In this document: piece by piece, positions 1-7,916 of the stretch
Numbering within the stretch: position 1 is the stretch's first letter
How the letters are laid out: each line of letters opens with the position of its first letter
Assembly (NCBI GenBank): GCA_964487745.1
Contig: CAZASG010000003.1
Location: 1 to 64,000 of the forward strand
DNA from: Desulfolinea sp964487745
Lineage (GTDB): Bacteria; Chloroflexota; Anaerolineae; Anaerolineales; Villigracilaceae
DNA: 64,000 bases
Direction of reading: 5' to 3'
Made by a program: the position numbers and the translations under genes
The notes under the pieces: model-generated
Told to the model about the DNA's origin: nothing
Databases searched by the model: none
The model's input: only the letters and a program-made list of their open reading frames with translations

Positions 1-187
1 ACACGAACCCTTGATAGTGTCAGCACCCTCCCTGCCCCAGAGAAAGACAGGGCGGGTTCCAGCCATAAAGACGCAGGGTGGGTGGTGCTTCGCCGCTGAC
101 AACATGTTCCAGGATAGCTTCGTCGACAGCCATATTCCATGCACCCAGGGCAGGAGGGGAAAGATATAAACGCCAGATTTTTGTCAT
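1..187 (-). pseudogene. Lipoate-protein ligase A family protein, N-terminal part, apparently frameshifted
   Basis: Read from the ATG at 187-185, the first 55 or so residues match the start of the BPL/LplA/LipB transferase family: LSPPALGAWNMAVDEAILE is followed by LRLYGWNPPCLSLGQ, the conserved stretch before the lipoyl/ATP site. The family attaches or transfers lipoyl groups to the lipoyl domains of 2-oxoacid dehydrogenases and the glycine cleavage H protein. The frame then hits TGA at 22-20, far too early, in a run of G residues (roughly 23-36). Reading one base out of phase continues without a stop to the window edge. I infer a one-base indel, either a real mutation or a sequence error. 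The gene starts 3 bases after the cyclase stop, so it is the last visible gene of this minus-strand operon. The C-terminus lies outside the window. Confidence 0.72.
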
Positions 188-190
188 GTT

Positions 191-826
191 TTATTCCGAG
201 ATAAGGATGGCTCGTGCGGGAGCACCTTCCGCGCCGAGGAGTTTGAGCGGTAGGCAATAGAGCTGGTATGCGCCTTGTGATATCTGGCTTAGATCGCAGC
301 CTTCGATGACGATCATGCCCGCAGCCAGGACGATCTTATGAGTGGGCACAGGATCGTTGAAGGGGGCGACGGAGAGATAATCCACGCCGATGAGTTGGAT
401 ACCCTTGGCAACAAGCCACTCCGCGCCGTCGGAGGAGATGGCGACAAAGTTCGGGTCGAAGGTGCGGGAGCCTGACGCCCAATGGCGGGAATTTTTTGTG
501 CGCAGAAGCAATCGGGGGGTGGCGGGCGGGATCGGCGCAGCATCCAGAATGTCGGCAGTGACCATCTCTACATCGTCATCCAGGTGCAGGACGAAGGCTT
601 TTCCGATCAAAACATCCAATGCCAGGTTTTCAACGGTGCGCCCATTGTTGAGAAAGTGATGTGGGGCATCGACGTGGGTGCCAATATGAACGGCTGCGGC
701 GAGACGGGAGACATTGGCATCGGCACCATCATCCATGGAGACGAATTGCTTGAGAACGATCTTAGGGTCGCCGGGCCAAATGGGGAGTTCCGGGGAAATG
801 GGGAGGGAAATATCGTAGATTTTCAT
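191..826 (-). CDS. Cyclase family protein (kynurenine formamidase-like metal hydrolase)
   Basis: This 211-residue protein has the signature of the cyclase superfamily (Pfam Cyclase, PF04199): an N-terminal DISLPISPELPIWPGD stretch and the metal-binding HIGTHVDAPHHF motif near residues 47-58. Family members include kynurenine formamidase and isatin hydrolase, which hydrolyse amide or lactam substrates with a divalent metal held by the HxGTHxD histidines and aspartate. The length is normal. The substrate cannot be read from sequence; kynurenine formamidase is only the best-known relative and no other tryptophan-degradation gene is nearby. It lies 22 bases after the CapA-like gene and 3 bases before the lipoate ligase fragment, so all three are probably co-transcribed. 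Confidence 0.9.
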   Translation of the reverse strand: MKIYDISLPISPELPIWPGDPKIVLKQFVSMDDGADANVSRLAAAVHIGTHVDAPHHFLNNGRTVENLALDVLIGKAFVLHLDDDVEMVTADILDAAPIPPATPRLLLRTKNSRHWASGSRTFDPNFVAISSDGAEWLVAKGIQLIGVDYLSVAPFNDPVPTHKIVLAAGMIVIEGCDLSQISQGAYQLYCLPLKLLGAEGAPARAILISE

Positions 827-848
827 ATTTTTATAAGGACTTCAGCGA

Positions 849-2558
849 TTAATGCTCGCCGCCCCAATAGGGGAGCGGGGTGAGCGTGGCAAAGGGAGCG
901 GGCATGGCGATGGGCGTGAGCGTCATCGTCGGCGAGGGGATGGGGGTGGGCTGGGCTTCGATCCAGCCGCTGGCATCGAAGATGTAGGTCAGGAAATCAA
1001 TGCGCTCAGCTTCGGTCATTGGGATGGGGCGCGAGTAATCGACGAGCATGGCGGTGAGCAGTTCGGTGCCGATATGTTGTCCATCATAAAAGACATGCCG
1101 GTCAAGAAATTCGCGGCGCGTGCCAACGACAGGTTTATCCATTTGGTCGAAGAAAAGATTGCCGAGCCCATAGTCGATGAAGCTCTCGCCGTAAAATTCT
1201 TTGACCTGCGCAAAATGCGCCTGGCTGCCGCTGACGATCACAGCGCCGGCATCTGCCAAACGGCGGAAGTCGCGTGCTTGCCAGGGACGAGCTTCAGGAG
1301 AATAATACTCGTGGTATTGGAAGGTAGCAATGGGCAGATAGCCATCGGCACGCAGGGCGCTGATCGTTTCGGTCATGTACGTCCAGTCGCAGGGAGCGGC
1401 ACCGGGCCAGCCATCATCACGTGCCCAGGCGAATTCGGGTCCGACAGGGTTGCAGCCGATAAAGGCGAGCTTGTTGCCGTTGTGTTCCATCGTGATGGCT
1501 TTGCGTGCATCTTCTAAGTCGCGCCCGCCGCCGAAATAGGGTAGCCCATGCTCGTCGTAAATATCGAGGGTGAAAAGCGTCGCTTCAGAGCCGCGATCCT
1601 GAAAATGGTTGCCGGTTAATTCAATTACATCTGCGCCGACGTATTCGAGCAGCTCGATATATTTCGCGTCGCTGCAAAATTGGAGACCGATATGGCTGTG
1701 CGAAGGTGGCGGGCAATGCGGATCAAAGGGGATCTCGTTGCTGATGTGGGCGATGTCCGCATCACGCAGCCAATGCCCGATATCCTTCCCGATATATGTG
1801 ACTCCCTTAAGCTCCATTGTGGCTGCGGTAGAACGGACTAGCGCGGTCACGCCTGTCATCACGAGGGTGGTCAGTTTTTCAGGATCACGATTAAAGGCAG
1901 GGAGTTTTAGCGCGGTAGAGGTATTGGTGCCAAAGGAAAGATTTAGAGGAGAGGTTTCCGGGACGAAGTCGTTATGCAGCGGGGATTGTCCGTCGATGGT
2001 CAGCACTTTCCAACGGGGTTCAAGTTCTTCAAAAGGGATGATGGCGAGTAGATCATCCTGTTCCCAGGCGAAGTCGAGCAGAATATCAGGATCAACAGTT
2101 CGTACGGCACCTGAACTTGCTTCGCCCCAAGTGGCAGTTAACGCCATTTTGGTGGATTCTGCCATCCATAACGGTGAACCAGCCCAGGGATCGGGGGCGT
2201 CCCCTTCCCACGCGGCTTTTAGCTCTGCGCTGGTGACGCCATCCCGTATGGTGAAGAAGGGCGCGACGAGGGCGTATGTCCATGTGGAGGCATCAGCCGC
2301 TGCGCTAATATCCAAATGGATGGTGGCAGAATCCGCGTGATCCGAGAGGGGGATGCCGCTCTCTGTGGCGATCTCGCGCAGTTTGTCGGGGACAGCTTCG
2401 CTGATCCACAGGGCAGTGGGTTGCGGCGTGGAGGTAGCGGTGGGCGTAGGTTGCGGAGATTTGGTGGCAACGGGTGCAGGTGCAGTGCTTTGCGCCGGGA
2501 CGCAGGCAGCCAAAAATATGAGAACAATAAAAAGTGAAACAAGTTGTTTTTTTAGCAT
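849..2558 (-). CDS. CapA family lipoprotein (metallophosphoesterase-like)
   Basis: The start is set at the ATG at 2558-2556, because from there the protein opens with a lipoprotein signal peptide (KK, hydrophobic core, LAAC lipobox) followed by a Pro/Thr/Ala-rich spacer. An upstream in-frame start would overlap the preceding gene. The first half (about residues 60-250) looks like a variable extracytoplasmic domain. The second half carries CapA/PGA_cap motifs: ELTGNHFQDRG, YFGGGRDLEDARK, FQYHEYY, VSGSQAHFAQ and IDYGLGNLFFDQ. CapA proteins are implicated in poly-gamma-glutamate or other surface-polymer handling and have a calcineurin-like fold. Both DNA and protein suggest a surface-anchored protein of 569 aa, longer than simple CapA. 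No capB/capC is nearby, so a role in poly-gamma-glutamate synthesis should not be assumed. It follows the enolase-superfamily gene by 13 bases. Confidence 0.85.
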   Translation of the reverse strand: MLKKQLVSLFIVLIFLAACVPAQSTAPAPVATKSPQPTPTATSTPQPTALWISEAVPDKLREIATESGIPLSDHADSATIHLDISAAADASTWTYALVAPFFTIRDGVTSAELKAAWEGDAPDPWAGSPLWMAESTKMALTATWGEASSGAVRTVDPDILLDFAWEQDDLLAIIPFEELEPRWKVLTIDGQSPLHNDFVPETSPLNLSFGTNTSTALKLPAFNRDPEKLTTLVMTGVTALVRSTAATMELKGVTYIGKDIGHWLRDADIAHISNEIPFDPHCPPPSHSHIGLQFCSDAKYIELLEYVGADVIELTGNHFQDRGSEATLFTLDIYDEHGLPYFGGGRDLEDARKAITMEHNGNKLAFIGCNPVGPEFAWARDDGWPGAAPCDWTYMTETISALRADGYLPIATFQYHEYYSPEARPWQARDFRRLADAGAVIVSGSQAHFAQVKEFYGESFIDYGLGNLFFDQMDKPVVGTRREFLDRHVFYDGQHIGTELLTAMLVDYSRPIPMTEAERIDFLTYIFDASGWIEAQPTPIPSPTMTLTPIAMPAPFATLTPLPYWGGEH

Positions 2559-2571
2559 GGGGATTTTACAG

Positions 2572-3678
2572 CTAGGCTGATCGGTATTCTCGCAAAGTGA
2601 ATTTTCTAACAGCATTCTGATTGATGGATACGCCCAAGCCAATACCAGCGGGCACGTCGATGGTGCTGTCGGGATTGAGTTGAAAACGTTCGTTGGTGAT
2701 GTCTTCGTGGTAGTAGCGCTCGGTGGCGGAAATGTCGCCGGGCAAGCGGAAATTGGGTAGCGATGCTAGGGCTAGATTCGATGCACGCCCGAGACCGGTT
2801 TCGAGCATCCCACCACACCAGACGGGGATACTTCTTCCCTGGCAATGATCGTGGATGGCGAGCGCTTCGCTCAGACCACCCACGCGCCCGGCTTTGATGT
2901 TGACGATGCGGCAGGCATCCATTTCAAGTGCTTGGCGAGCGTGCCGCAGGGAGATGATACTCTCATCAAGGCAGAGCGGGGTTTTGAATTTCTTTTGCAG
3001 GCGGTGATGATCCCAAAGGTCGTCCTGGGCGAGGGGTTGTTCGATTAAAAGCAGGTCTAGATCGTCTAATGGTCGGATGGTCTCAGCCGTCTCGAGGGTG
3101 TAGGCAGAGTTGGCATCCACCTGGAGTTTGAGATCGGGATAAGCTTTGCGCACAATGGCAACATCGCCCACATCCCTGCCGGGTTTGATCTTGAGTTTAA
3201 CACGCCCATAGCCTGCTTCGAGATAGCCTTCGACTGTGCGCAGGAGATTTTCGGGTGTATCCTGCAAGCCGACCGAGACCCCTACATCGACTTTGGGCTT
3301 GGTGCCGCCAAAGAGTGTTTGCAGCGATTTTCTTTCTTTTTTACCAAGCAGATCCCAAACTGCCATCTCGACACCGGCTTTCGCCATCTCGTGTCCTTTG
3401 ATTTTTTGCACCAATTTACGGAAATCGGCAGCATCTTCGACGTTTTTCCCCTGAACAGCAGGGATAATGAAGTCCTTGAGAATATGCCAGGCTGTACCGG
3501 AGGTCTCATACGCATAGCCGGGATCACGGTCTGCGACGCATTCGCCGTAGCCGATCAAGCCCTCGGCGTGGATGGTGATGAGGATGCTGTCGCGGTCGTA
3601 GATACGCCCAAAGGATGTCTCAAAATGAGAGACGAGTGGCATTCGCAGGTGGGTGATGCTGATTTTCTCTAATTTCAT
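2572..3678 (-). CDS. Enolase-superfamily o-succinylbenzoate synthase / N-succinylamino acid racemase-like protein
   Basis: The 368-residue protein starts at the ATG at 3678-3676; the open frame runs further upstream, but that part has unnatural Arg/Pro-rich composition and overlaps the zinc-ribbon gene. It is typical of the muconate-lactonizing subgroup of the enolase superfamily: VKLKIKPG with the first catalytic lysine, metal ligands in LQVDANSAY, LIEQPL and CLDES, and the second lysine in NIKAGRVGG. The ending WCGGMLETGLGRASN...LPGDISATERYY is characteristic of type 2 MenC / N-succinylamino acid racemase. OSBS activity would serve menaquinone synthesis, which would fit the quinol-linked NrfD module elsewhere in the window, but no other men gene is visible, so racemase activity is equally possible. 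Confidence 0.85.
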   Translation of the reverse strand: MKLEKISITHLRMPLVSHFETSFGRIYDRDSILITIHAEGLIGYGECVADRDPGYAYETSGTAWHILKDFIIPAVQGKNVEDAADFRKLVQKIKGHEMAKAGVEMAVWDLLGKKERKSLQTLFGGTKPKVDVGVSVGLQDTPENLLRTVEGYLEAGYGRVKLKIKPGRDVGDVAIVRKAYPDLKLQVDANSAYTLETAETIRPLDDLDLLLIEQPLAQDDLWDHHRLQKKFKTPLCLDESIISLRHARQALEMDACRIVNIKAGRVGGLSEALAIHDHCQGRSIPVWCGGMLETGLGRASNLALASLPNFRLPGDISATERYYHEDITNERFQLNPDSTIDVPAGIGLGVSINQNAVRKFTLREYRSA

Positions 3679-3698
3679 TTTTCTTTTTTCGAAGATGG

Positions 3699-4238
3699 TT
3701 ACTCGCCAGAAAGATCTGCTTCCAGTTCGTCTGGCGGGTCGGTTTCGCCTGTGTCGAGATTGCGGAGGACATCGTCCATGCTCATACCTTCGCGGCGCAT
3801 CCCAAGTTCGGGGGTGCCACAGTAAGGGCAGATATTCCAGGGGAGTTCCATGAGGTTGTCGCACTCGTGGCAGTTTTTCTTGAGCTTGGTCTGGCAATTA
3901 GGGCAGACCATCCAGTCATCTTTTACACGGCGTTCACAGCCCGGGCAAAGGAGTTGATCTTCGATAGCTGCCAGCAGGGCTTCTTCTTCGAGGGTGCGTT
4001 GATATTCATCTTCCAGCGTGCGTTGGGGGCGCAAAACGAGATAGACCAACACGCCCGGCAGATTTAACAATGCGACCAAAATGACCGAAAGGGTTTGTGC
4101 CAACGGATCACGGGCGCGGTTGCGGATATCACGATAGGTCCAGATGACGAGACTGACCCAGAGCGCGATCAGGAATGCGATGCCAAAGCCTGTCAGGACG
4201 AGGGTGAGATTATTTAGGAAGGTGGGATCAAGGTTCAT
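3699..4238 (-). CDS. Membrane protein with C-terminal double zinc ribbon
   Basis: This 179-residue protein has two predicted transmembrane segments (about residues 8-33 and 45-68), then a charged helix, then two zinc-ribbon units: LLCPGCERR with MVCPNCQ, and KNCHECDN with NICPYCG. Such double zinc-ribbon (DZR) modules in membrane proteins are common in Chloroflexota and Firmicutes and usually mediate protein contacts or sit in phage-shock or regulatory proteins; no enzymatic activity is implied. The C-terminal 35 residues are acidic and probably disordered. A GAGGAC ribosome-binding-like stretch precedes the ATG. It is 20 bases upstream of the enolase-superfamily gene. The specific function is unknown. 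Confidence 0.75.
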   Translation of the reverse strand: MNLDPTFLNNLTLVLTGFGIAFLIALWVSLVIWTYRDIRNRARDPLAQTLSVILVALLNLPGVLVYLVLRPQRTLEDEYQRTLEEEALLAAIEDQLLCPGCERRVKDDWMVCPNCQTKLKKNCHECDNLMELPWNICPYCGTPELGMRREGMSMDDVLRNLDTGETDPPDELEADLSGE

Positions 4239-4311
4239 AATTTGTCCTCGAATGAAAGTGGTGCAGATATTGTACTACTCTTGCCTTGCGAAAAGGTGCG
4301 ACGCACGCGGT

Positions 4312-5628
4312 TTATGGCTCAAACTGGAAATACCACTGCGTTCCGCTTTGCGTGACGAGAGAATCTTCTTTGAGCACTTCGTAGAAGGTGCGTCCCGGTT
4401 TGAGGGAGAGGGGTACCCCATTCAGGTCGGTGATCAGCAGGGGTTGATCAATGGCAACCCGCCGCCAATATGCCGGAATCACAACTCCATCCCGAAAGAG
4501 ATACGCTTTTCCCGATCCCATCGGGTCGATATGGTAGACCTCGTCCTCTTCCTGAAACTCATTTTCAAAACTATGGGGTACAAAGAGAAATACAACATTA
4601 TCTGCAGAGACCTGCTGCCCGGTTAATTGATCGATCAAAGGAGCGTAGCTGGGGGGCTTTCCGTCGCGCGTATTTGTGATCTCCTGTTGGCGATAGTAGC
4701 GTTGGTTAAGTGGCTCGTAACCCCAATAATGATAATCATCTACCGAATAATGCGTAAAAATACCCATTGCCTGCTCTGAAAAAGCGGGTGGTTTTGCGCT
4801 GAAATAACCTGCGCGTAGGTCAGGGCGAGAATTATCAAGCCCTTTCTTTTCGAGACAAGCACCAAAGCGGCTGAGATCAAAGAAAATATTATTATAGGTG
4901 TCGCGGTCTTCGGGGCCAATGTAATACGGTGGGCAATCGGTGATTGTAGGGAGCGCCAAAAACTTGCTCACATCGGTTTCTTTGAGATGATCCAAAACGC
5001 GCGGATCAGCGAATTTGAAAACGAGATAAGACTGGTACATGCGCATGACATGCTCGTCGAAGAAACGCCCTGAGCGCACAGGGCCAATCTGTTCGGGATT
5101 TGTGCCGTAAAAAATGCCGATAAATCGGGTCAACCCGCCCTCGATGTAATACTCAAAAACGACATCCGCCATTGTCAAGCCAGATTGTGGTCGCGCAGAA
5201 CGCGGATAAAGCGTGATCTTGCTCGCAACCGGGCGACGATCAAGATATTGGGGCAGCATAGGTGCTTTCCCTGTGAGGGGGTTGATCCCATCGGGGATGG
5301 AATAAGGGGTAATGTCGGAAAGCGTGGGTAATGCCTGCGGGATGGTGGTTGGATATTGACCGTCTTCATAAACAACGGTCGGACGTGGTGTTGGGCTTGC
5401 TACCGTACCCAGAGCTACTTCAAAAGGAAAAGCATCGTTACCAGTACCTGGCAAAAAAGGCGTGGGCGATGCCCCTGCATTTCGCAGGCCATTGGCAGTT
5501 TGTGACGCTTGGACAGATTTTCTCCCTTCAACGATGGCAAAGGCAATGAAGACTAAAAATGTGAAGAAGATCAACCCGACGAAGAATTTTAGTTGTTTGA
5601 ATGATACCGTTACTTTTTTTTCACTCAT
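4312..5628 (-). CDS. DUF3048 domain-containing protein (YerB family)
   Basis: The protein has 438 residues, a short cytoplasmic N-terminus and one hydrophobic anchor (about residues 12-33). A low-complexity Pro/Thr linker follows, and from about residue 110 to the end it matches the DUF3048 family: NPLTGKAP, RRPVASKITLYPRSARPQSG, VFEYYIEGGLTRFIGIFYG and PVRSGRFFDEHV. YerB of Bacillus is the namesake and is a lipoprotein; here the protein is held by a transmembrane helix rather than a lipobox. The family role is not established, but its members face the extracytoplasmic space. It is the first gene of the minus-strand run down to the window edge and is divergent from the complex-I-like genes. 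Confidence 0.9.
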   Translation of the reverse strand: MSEKKVTVSFKQLKFFVGLIFFTFLVFIAFAIVEGRKSVQASQTANGLRNAGASPTPFLPGTGNDAFPFEVALGTVASPTPRPTVVYEDGQYPTTIPQALPTLSDITPYSIPDGINPLTGKAPMLPQYLDRRPVASKITLYPRSARPQSGLTMADVVFEYYIEGGLTRFIGIFYGTNPEQIGPVRSGRFFDEHVMRMYQSYLVFKFADPRVLDHLKETDVSKFLALPTITDCPPYYIGPEDRDTYNNIFFDLSRFGACLEKKGLDNSRPDLRAGYFSAKPPAFSEQAMGIFTHYSVDDYHYWGYEPLNQRYYRQQEITNTRDGKPPSYAPLIDQLTGQQVSADNVVFLFVPHSFENEFQEEDEVYHIDPMGSGKAYLFRDGVVIPAYWRRVAIDQPLLITDLNGVPLSLKPGRTFYEVLKEDSLVTQSGTQWYFQFEP

Positions 5629-5748
5629 GGAAAACCTTGAAATAAGATTTGCCCTAAAGGACAGGTTGATTCTACAACAAAATACTCATTTCATCCTTAC
5701 AAAGCTGATAAAATAGACTACTCTTTAGTACGGTATCGTACAAATCCT

Positions 5749-7308
5749 ATGTTTATTCTGATTACGACTTTACTCTTTTTCCTAACAGCACTGATTTTGG
5801 TACTTCTGCGCTTCTTTCGCCCAGATTTTCGCTATTCCTGGCTGGTTGCCGTTGGTGGTGCCTTTTTGGCATGGATAAGTCTTTTCTTCTGGCAGTTGGA
5901 CATGCCATTGGTTCTTAGCTTGCCTACTTGGGAGCCGGCTTTCCTTTTTTCAGCTTCACCCTTTTTGCTGGCAGACCAACTGGCCTGGACTTACGCCCTT
6001 AGTCTCGCGACTTTAGCATTGGGGACATTGCTTACTTCGGTTGCCCGTGAGAATTTCCCAAGTATCCCTGCCTGGGCGGGAACATTGGCACTCAGCGGCG
6101 TTGGAATTCTAGCGATTTTGGCTGAGAACCCACTTACGTTGGTTTTGGCATGGACAGCCATAGATCTGGCTGAGTTGATCACTCTACTGGGATCTGTACA
6201 GAGTAGGGAACTACGTGAGCGTATTGTAATATCTTTTGCCATGCGAATTATCGGCTCTGGTTTCCTATTATGGGCAGGATTGGCCAGTGCGGCGGCGGGG
6301 TCTTCACTAAACTTTGTCGCGGCACCAACACAGGCTGGTATTTATATGATCGTTGCTGCAGGATTGCGCCTGGGTGTACTCCCGATCCATCTCCCCTTTA
6401 GAACCGAATCAGCTCTTCGTCGCGGTTATGGAACAATGCTGCGCCTAACATCAGCAGCATCAAGCCTGGTCCTTTTGGCACGTATTCCCTTTAGCAGTCT
6501 CCACTCTCCTTTGATCCCATATATTCTAGGGTTAGCCGCGCTAGCAGCCTTATACAGTAGCTGGATGTGGCTTCGCACTGCTGATACCCTCGATGCACGT
6601 CCCTACTGGCTTTTGGGGATGGGAGCATTATCCCTCGCAGCAACTTTACGTGCGAATCCCGTAGGCAGTGTTGCCTGGGGGAATGCCTTGATTTTGGGAG
6701 GCGGCGTTTTATTCCTTTCATCACTACACAATAAATGGCTTAATCGCTTTCTTTTGGTGGCGGTCCTGGCTATGCTTTCCCTGCCACTAACCCTAACAGC
6801 AACCGTTTGGGAAAATCACGTCCCTTCCTGGCAGGGTTTCCTTCTACCCTTTCTCTTGGCACATGCTTTTCTTATTGTGGGCTACTATCGTCATGCGCGG
6901 CGTGCGGAAAGAAAAGCATTTAAAACACAAACACAATTCGCCCGATTTGTTTATCCACTGGGGATCAGCATTTTTCTCTTTGTCTTATTCCTCTTAGGGT
7001 TTTGGGGGTGGCAGGGTGCATTTTCGTTTGGTGTTTGGGTATTGGGATTAGGTAGCATCCTCTTCATTCTCATTCTCATTTGGCTGCGACCGCGTATCCG
7101 CGCTTTGAATCCACTTCAGGCACATTGGCTCCAGCCAGATACGGAGAGAGGTTTTCATCGTCTTTATGGTGCATTTTGGGGACTGTATTATTTCCTGCGT
7201 AATCTAAGTAGACAAATATCTAATATTCTTGAAAGCGACGGCGGTATTCTCTGGGCACTCCTCTTCATCCTTCTTTTCGCATCCTTGCTTTCAGGAGGCA
7301 TCCGTTAA
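5749..7308 (+). CDS. Proton-conducting membrane transporter-like subunit (NuoL/M/N family)
   Basis: This very hydrophobic 519-residue protein has about 14 predicted transmembrane helices and the general layout of the Proton_antipo_M family (NuoL, NuoM, NuoN, MrpA/D, HyfB/F). The core segment around residues 120-230 aligns with the conserved TM5-TM8 block: NPLTLVLAWTAIDLAEL, then AAGLRLGVLPIHLPF, where complex I subunits typically carry KAGLFPFHFWLPDA. The usual channel lysine seems replaced by arginine here. A short charged tail leads to a last helix. The gene overlaps the next by one base (TAATG) and starts a three-gene unit. Function is inferred as ion translocation or a membrane scaffold. 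Confidence 0.75.
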   Translation: MFILITTLLFFLTALILVLLRFFRPDFRYSWLVAVGGAFLAWISLFFWQLDMPLVLSLPTWEPAFLFSASPFLLADQLAWTYALSLATLALGTLLTSVARENFPSIPAWAGTLALSGVGILAILAENPLTLVLAWTAIDLAELITLLGSVQSRELRERIVISFAMRIIGSGFLLWAGLASAAAGSSLNFVAAPTQAGIYMIVAAGLRLGVLPIHLPFRTESALRRGYGTMLRLTSAASSLVLLARIPFSSLHSPLIPYILGLAALAALYSSWMWLRTADTLDARPYWLLGMGALSLAATLRANPVGSVAWGNALILGGGVLFLSSLHNKWLNRFLLVAVLAMLSLPLTLTATVWENHVPSWQGFLLPFLLAHAFLIVGYYRHARRAERKAFKTQTQFARFVYPLGISIFLFVLFLLGFWGWQGAFSFGVWVLGLGSILFILILIWLRPRIRALNPLQAHWLQPDTERGFHRLYGAFWGLYYFLRNLSRQISNILESDGGILWALLFILLFASLLSGGIR

Positions 7309-7916
7309 TGTTCCCGCAACTACTATCGTGGGGAGCCGTTGTGCTCCTCTTCGCAGCTTCGCTGGCAATACTGCTCACACGAGATTGGCGGCGGAGCCTT
7401 GCTTTTCTGGCTATTCAATATATTGGCGTCTTTATTCTCACCCAGACACACTGGACGCTTTCAATGGCTGCTGTCAAATTGGTCACAGGCTGGATGGTCG
7501 CTACCATTCTGGGAATTACCCGTACCACCCATGACCCAGAACTTGCTACCGCGCGTGATCGCTCCCTCCCGGAGAGCAGACTCTTCCGCATCCTTGCCGC
7601 AATACTACTTCTTCTGGTTGTTTTAGCTGCCACAGCAAGCATGGTCGAACTCCTCCCCGGGATCGGCATACCAGAGGTTGCCGGAAGCCTTATTCTTATG
7701 ATGATGGGCTTCCTCCATCTTGGGCTAACGATCCAGCCGCTTCGTGTAGTTATTGGTTTACTGACTGTCTTGGCAGGATTTGAAATTATCTATGCCGCAG
7801 TTGAAACCTCTACACTTGTCGCCGCCCTACTTTCTGTGATCAATCTTGGCTTGGCACTGGTTGGAGCTTATTTGCTGACAGCAGGTATTAACGATATGGA
7901 AACAAAGTCCTCATGA
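7308..7916 (+). CDS. Small polytopic membrane protein of a complex-I-like cluster (NuoK/HyfE-like)
   Basis: The 202-residue protein has about six or seven predicted helices and is nearly devoid of charge, apart from a loop near residues 80-95. Placed between two Proton_antipo_M-like genes and overlapping both (TAATG upstream, ATGA downstream), it occupies the position that NuoK/HyfE/MrpC-type small subunits hold in related operons. HyfE-like length (about 200 residues) fits better than NuoK (about 100). I see no motif that fixes the identity, so the family assignment rests on topology and context. Confidence 0.6.
   Translation: MFPQLLSWGAVVLLFAASLAILLTRDWRRSLAFLAIQYIGVFILTQTHWTLSMAAVKLVTGWMVATILGITRTTHDPELATARDRSLPESRLFRILAAILLLLVVLAATASMVELLPGIGIPEVAGSLILMMMGFLHLGLTIQPLRVVIGLLTVLAGFEIIYAAVETSTLVAALLSVINLGLALVGAYLLTAGINDMETKSS

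Noticed and set aside
20..22. In-frame TGA read as selenocysteine, suggested by the selB gene in the window
   Set aside because: The sequence after the TGA in the same frame does not continue the lipoate ligase family, while the neighbouring frame stays open; an indel is simpler.
852..1517. 221-codon plus-strand frame opposite the CapA-like gene
   Set aside because: Shadow of the minus-strand gene; its Gly/Arg-rich start and lack of any motif make it noise.
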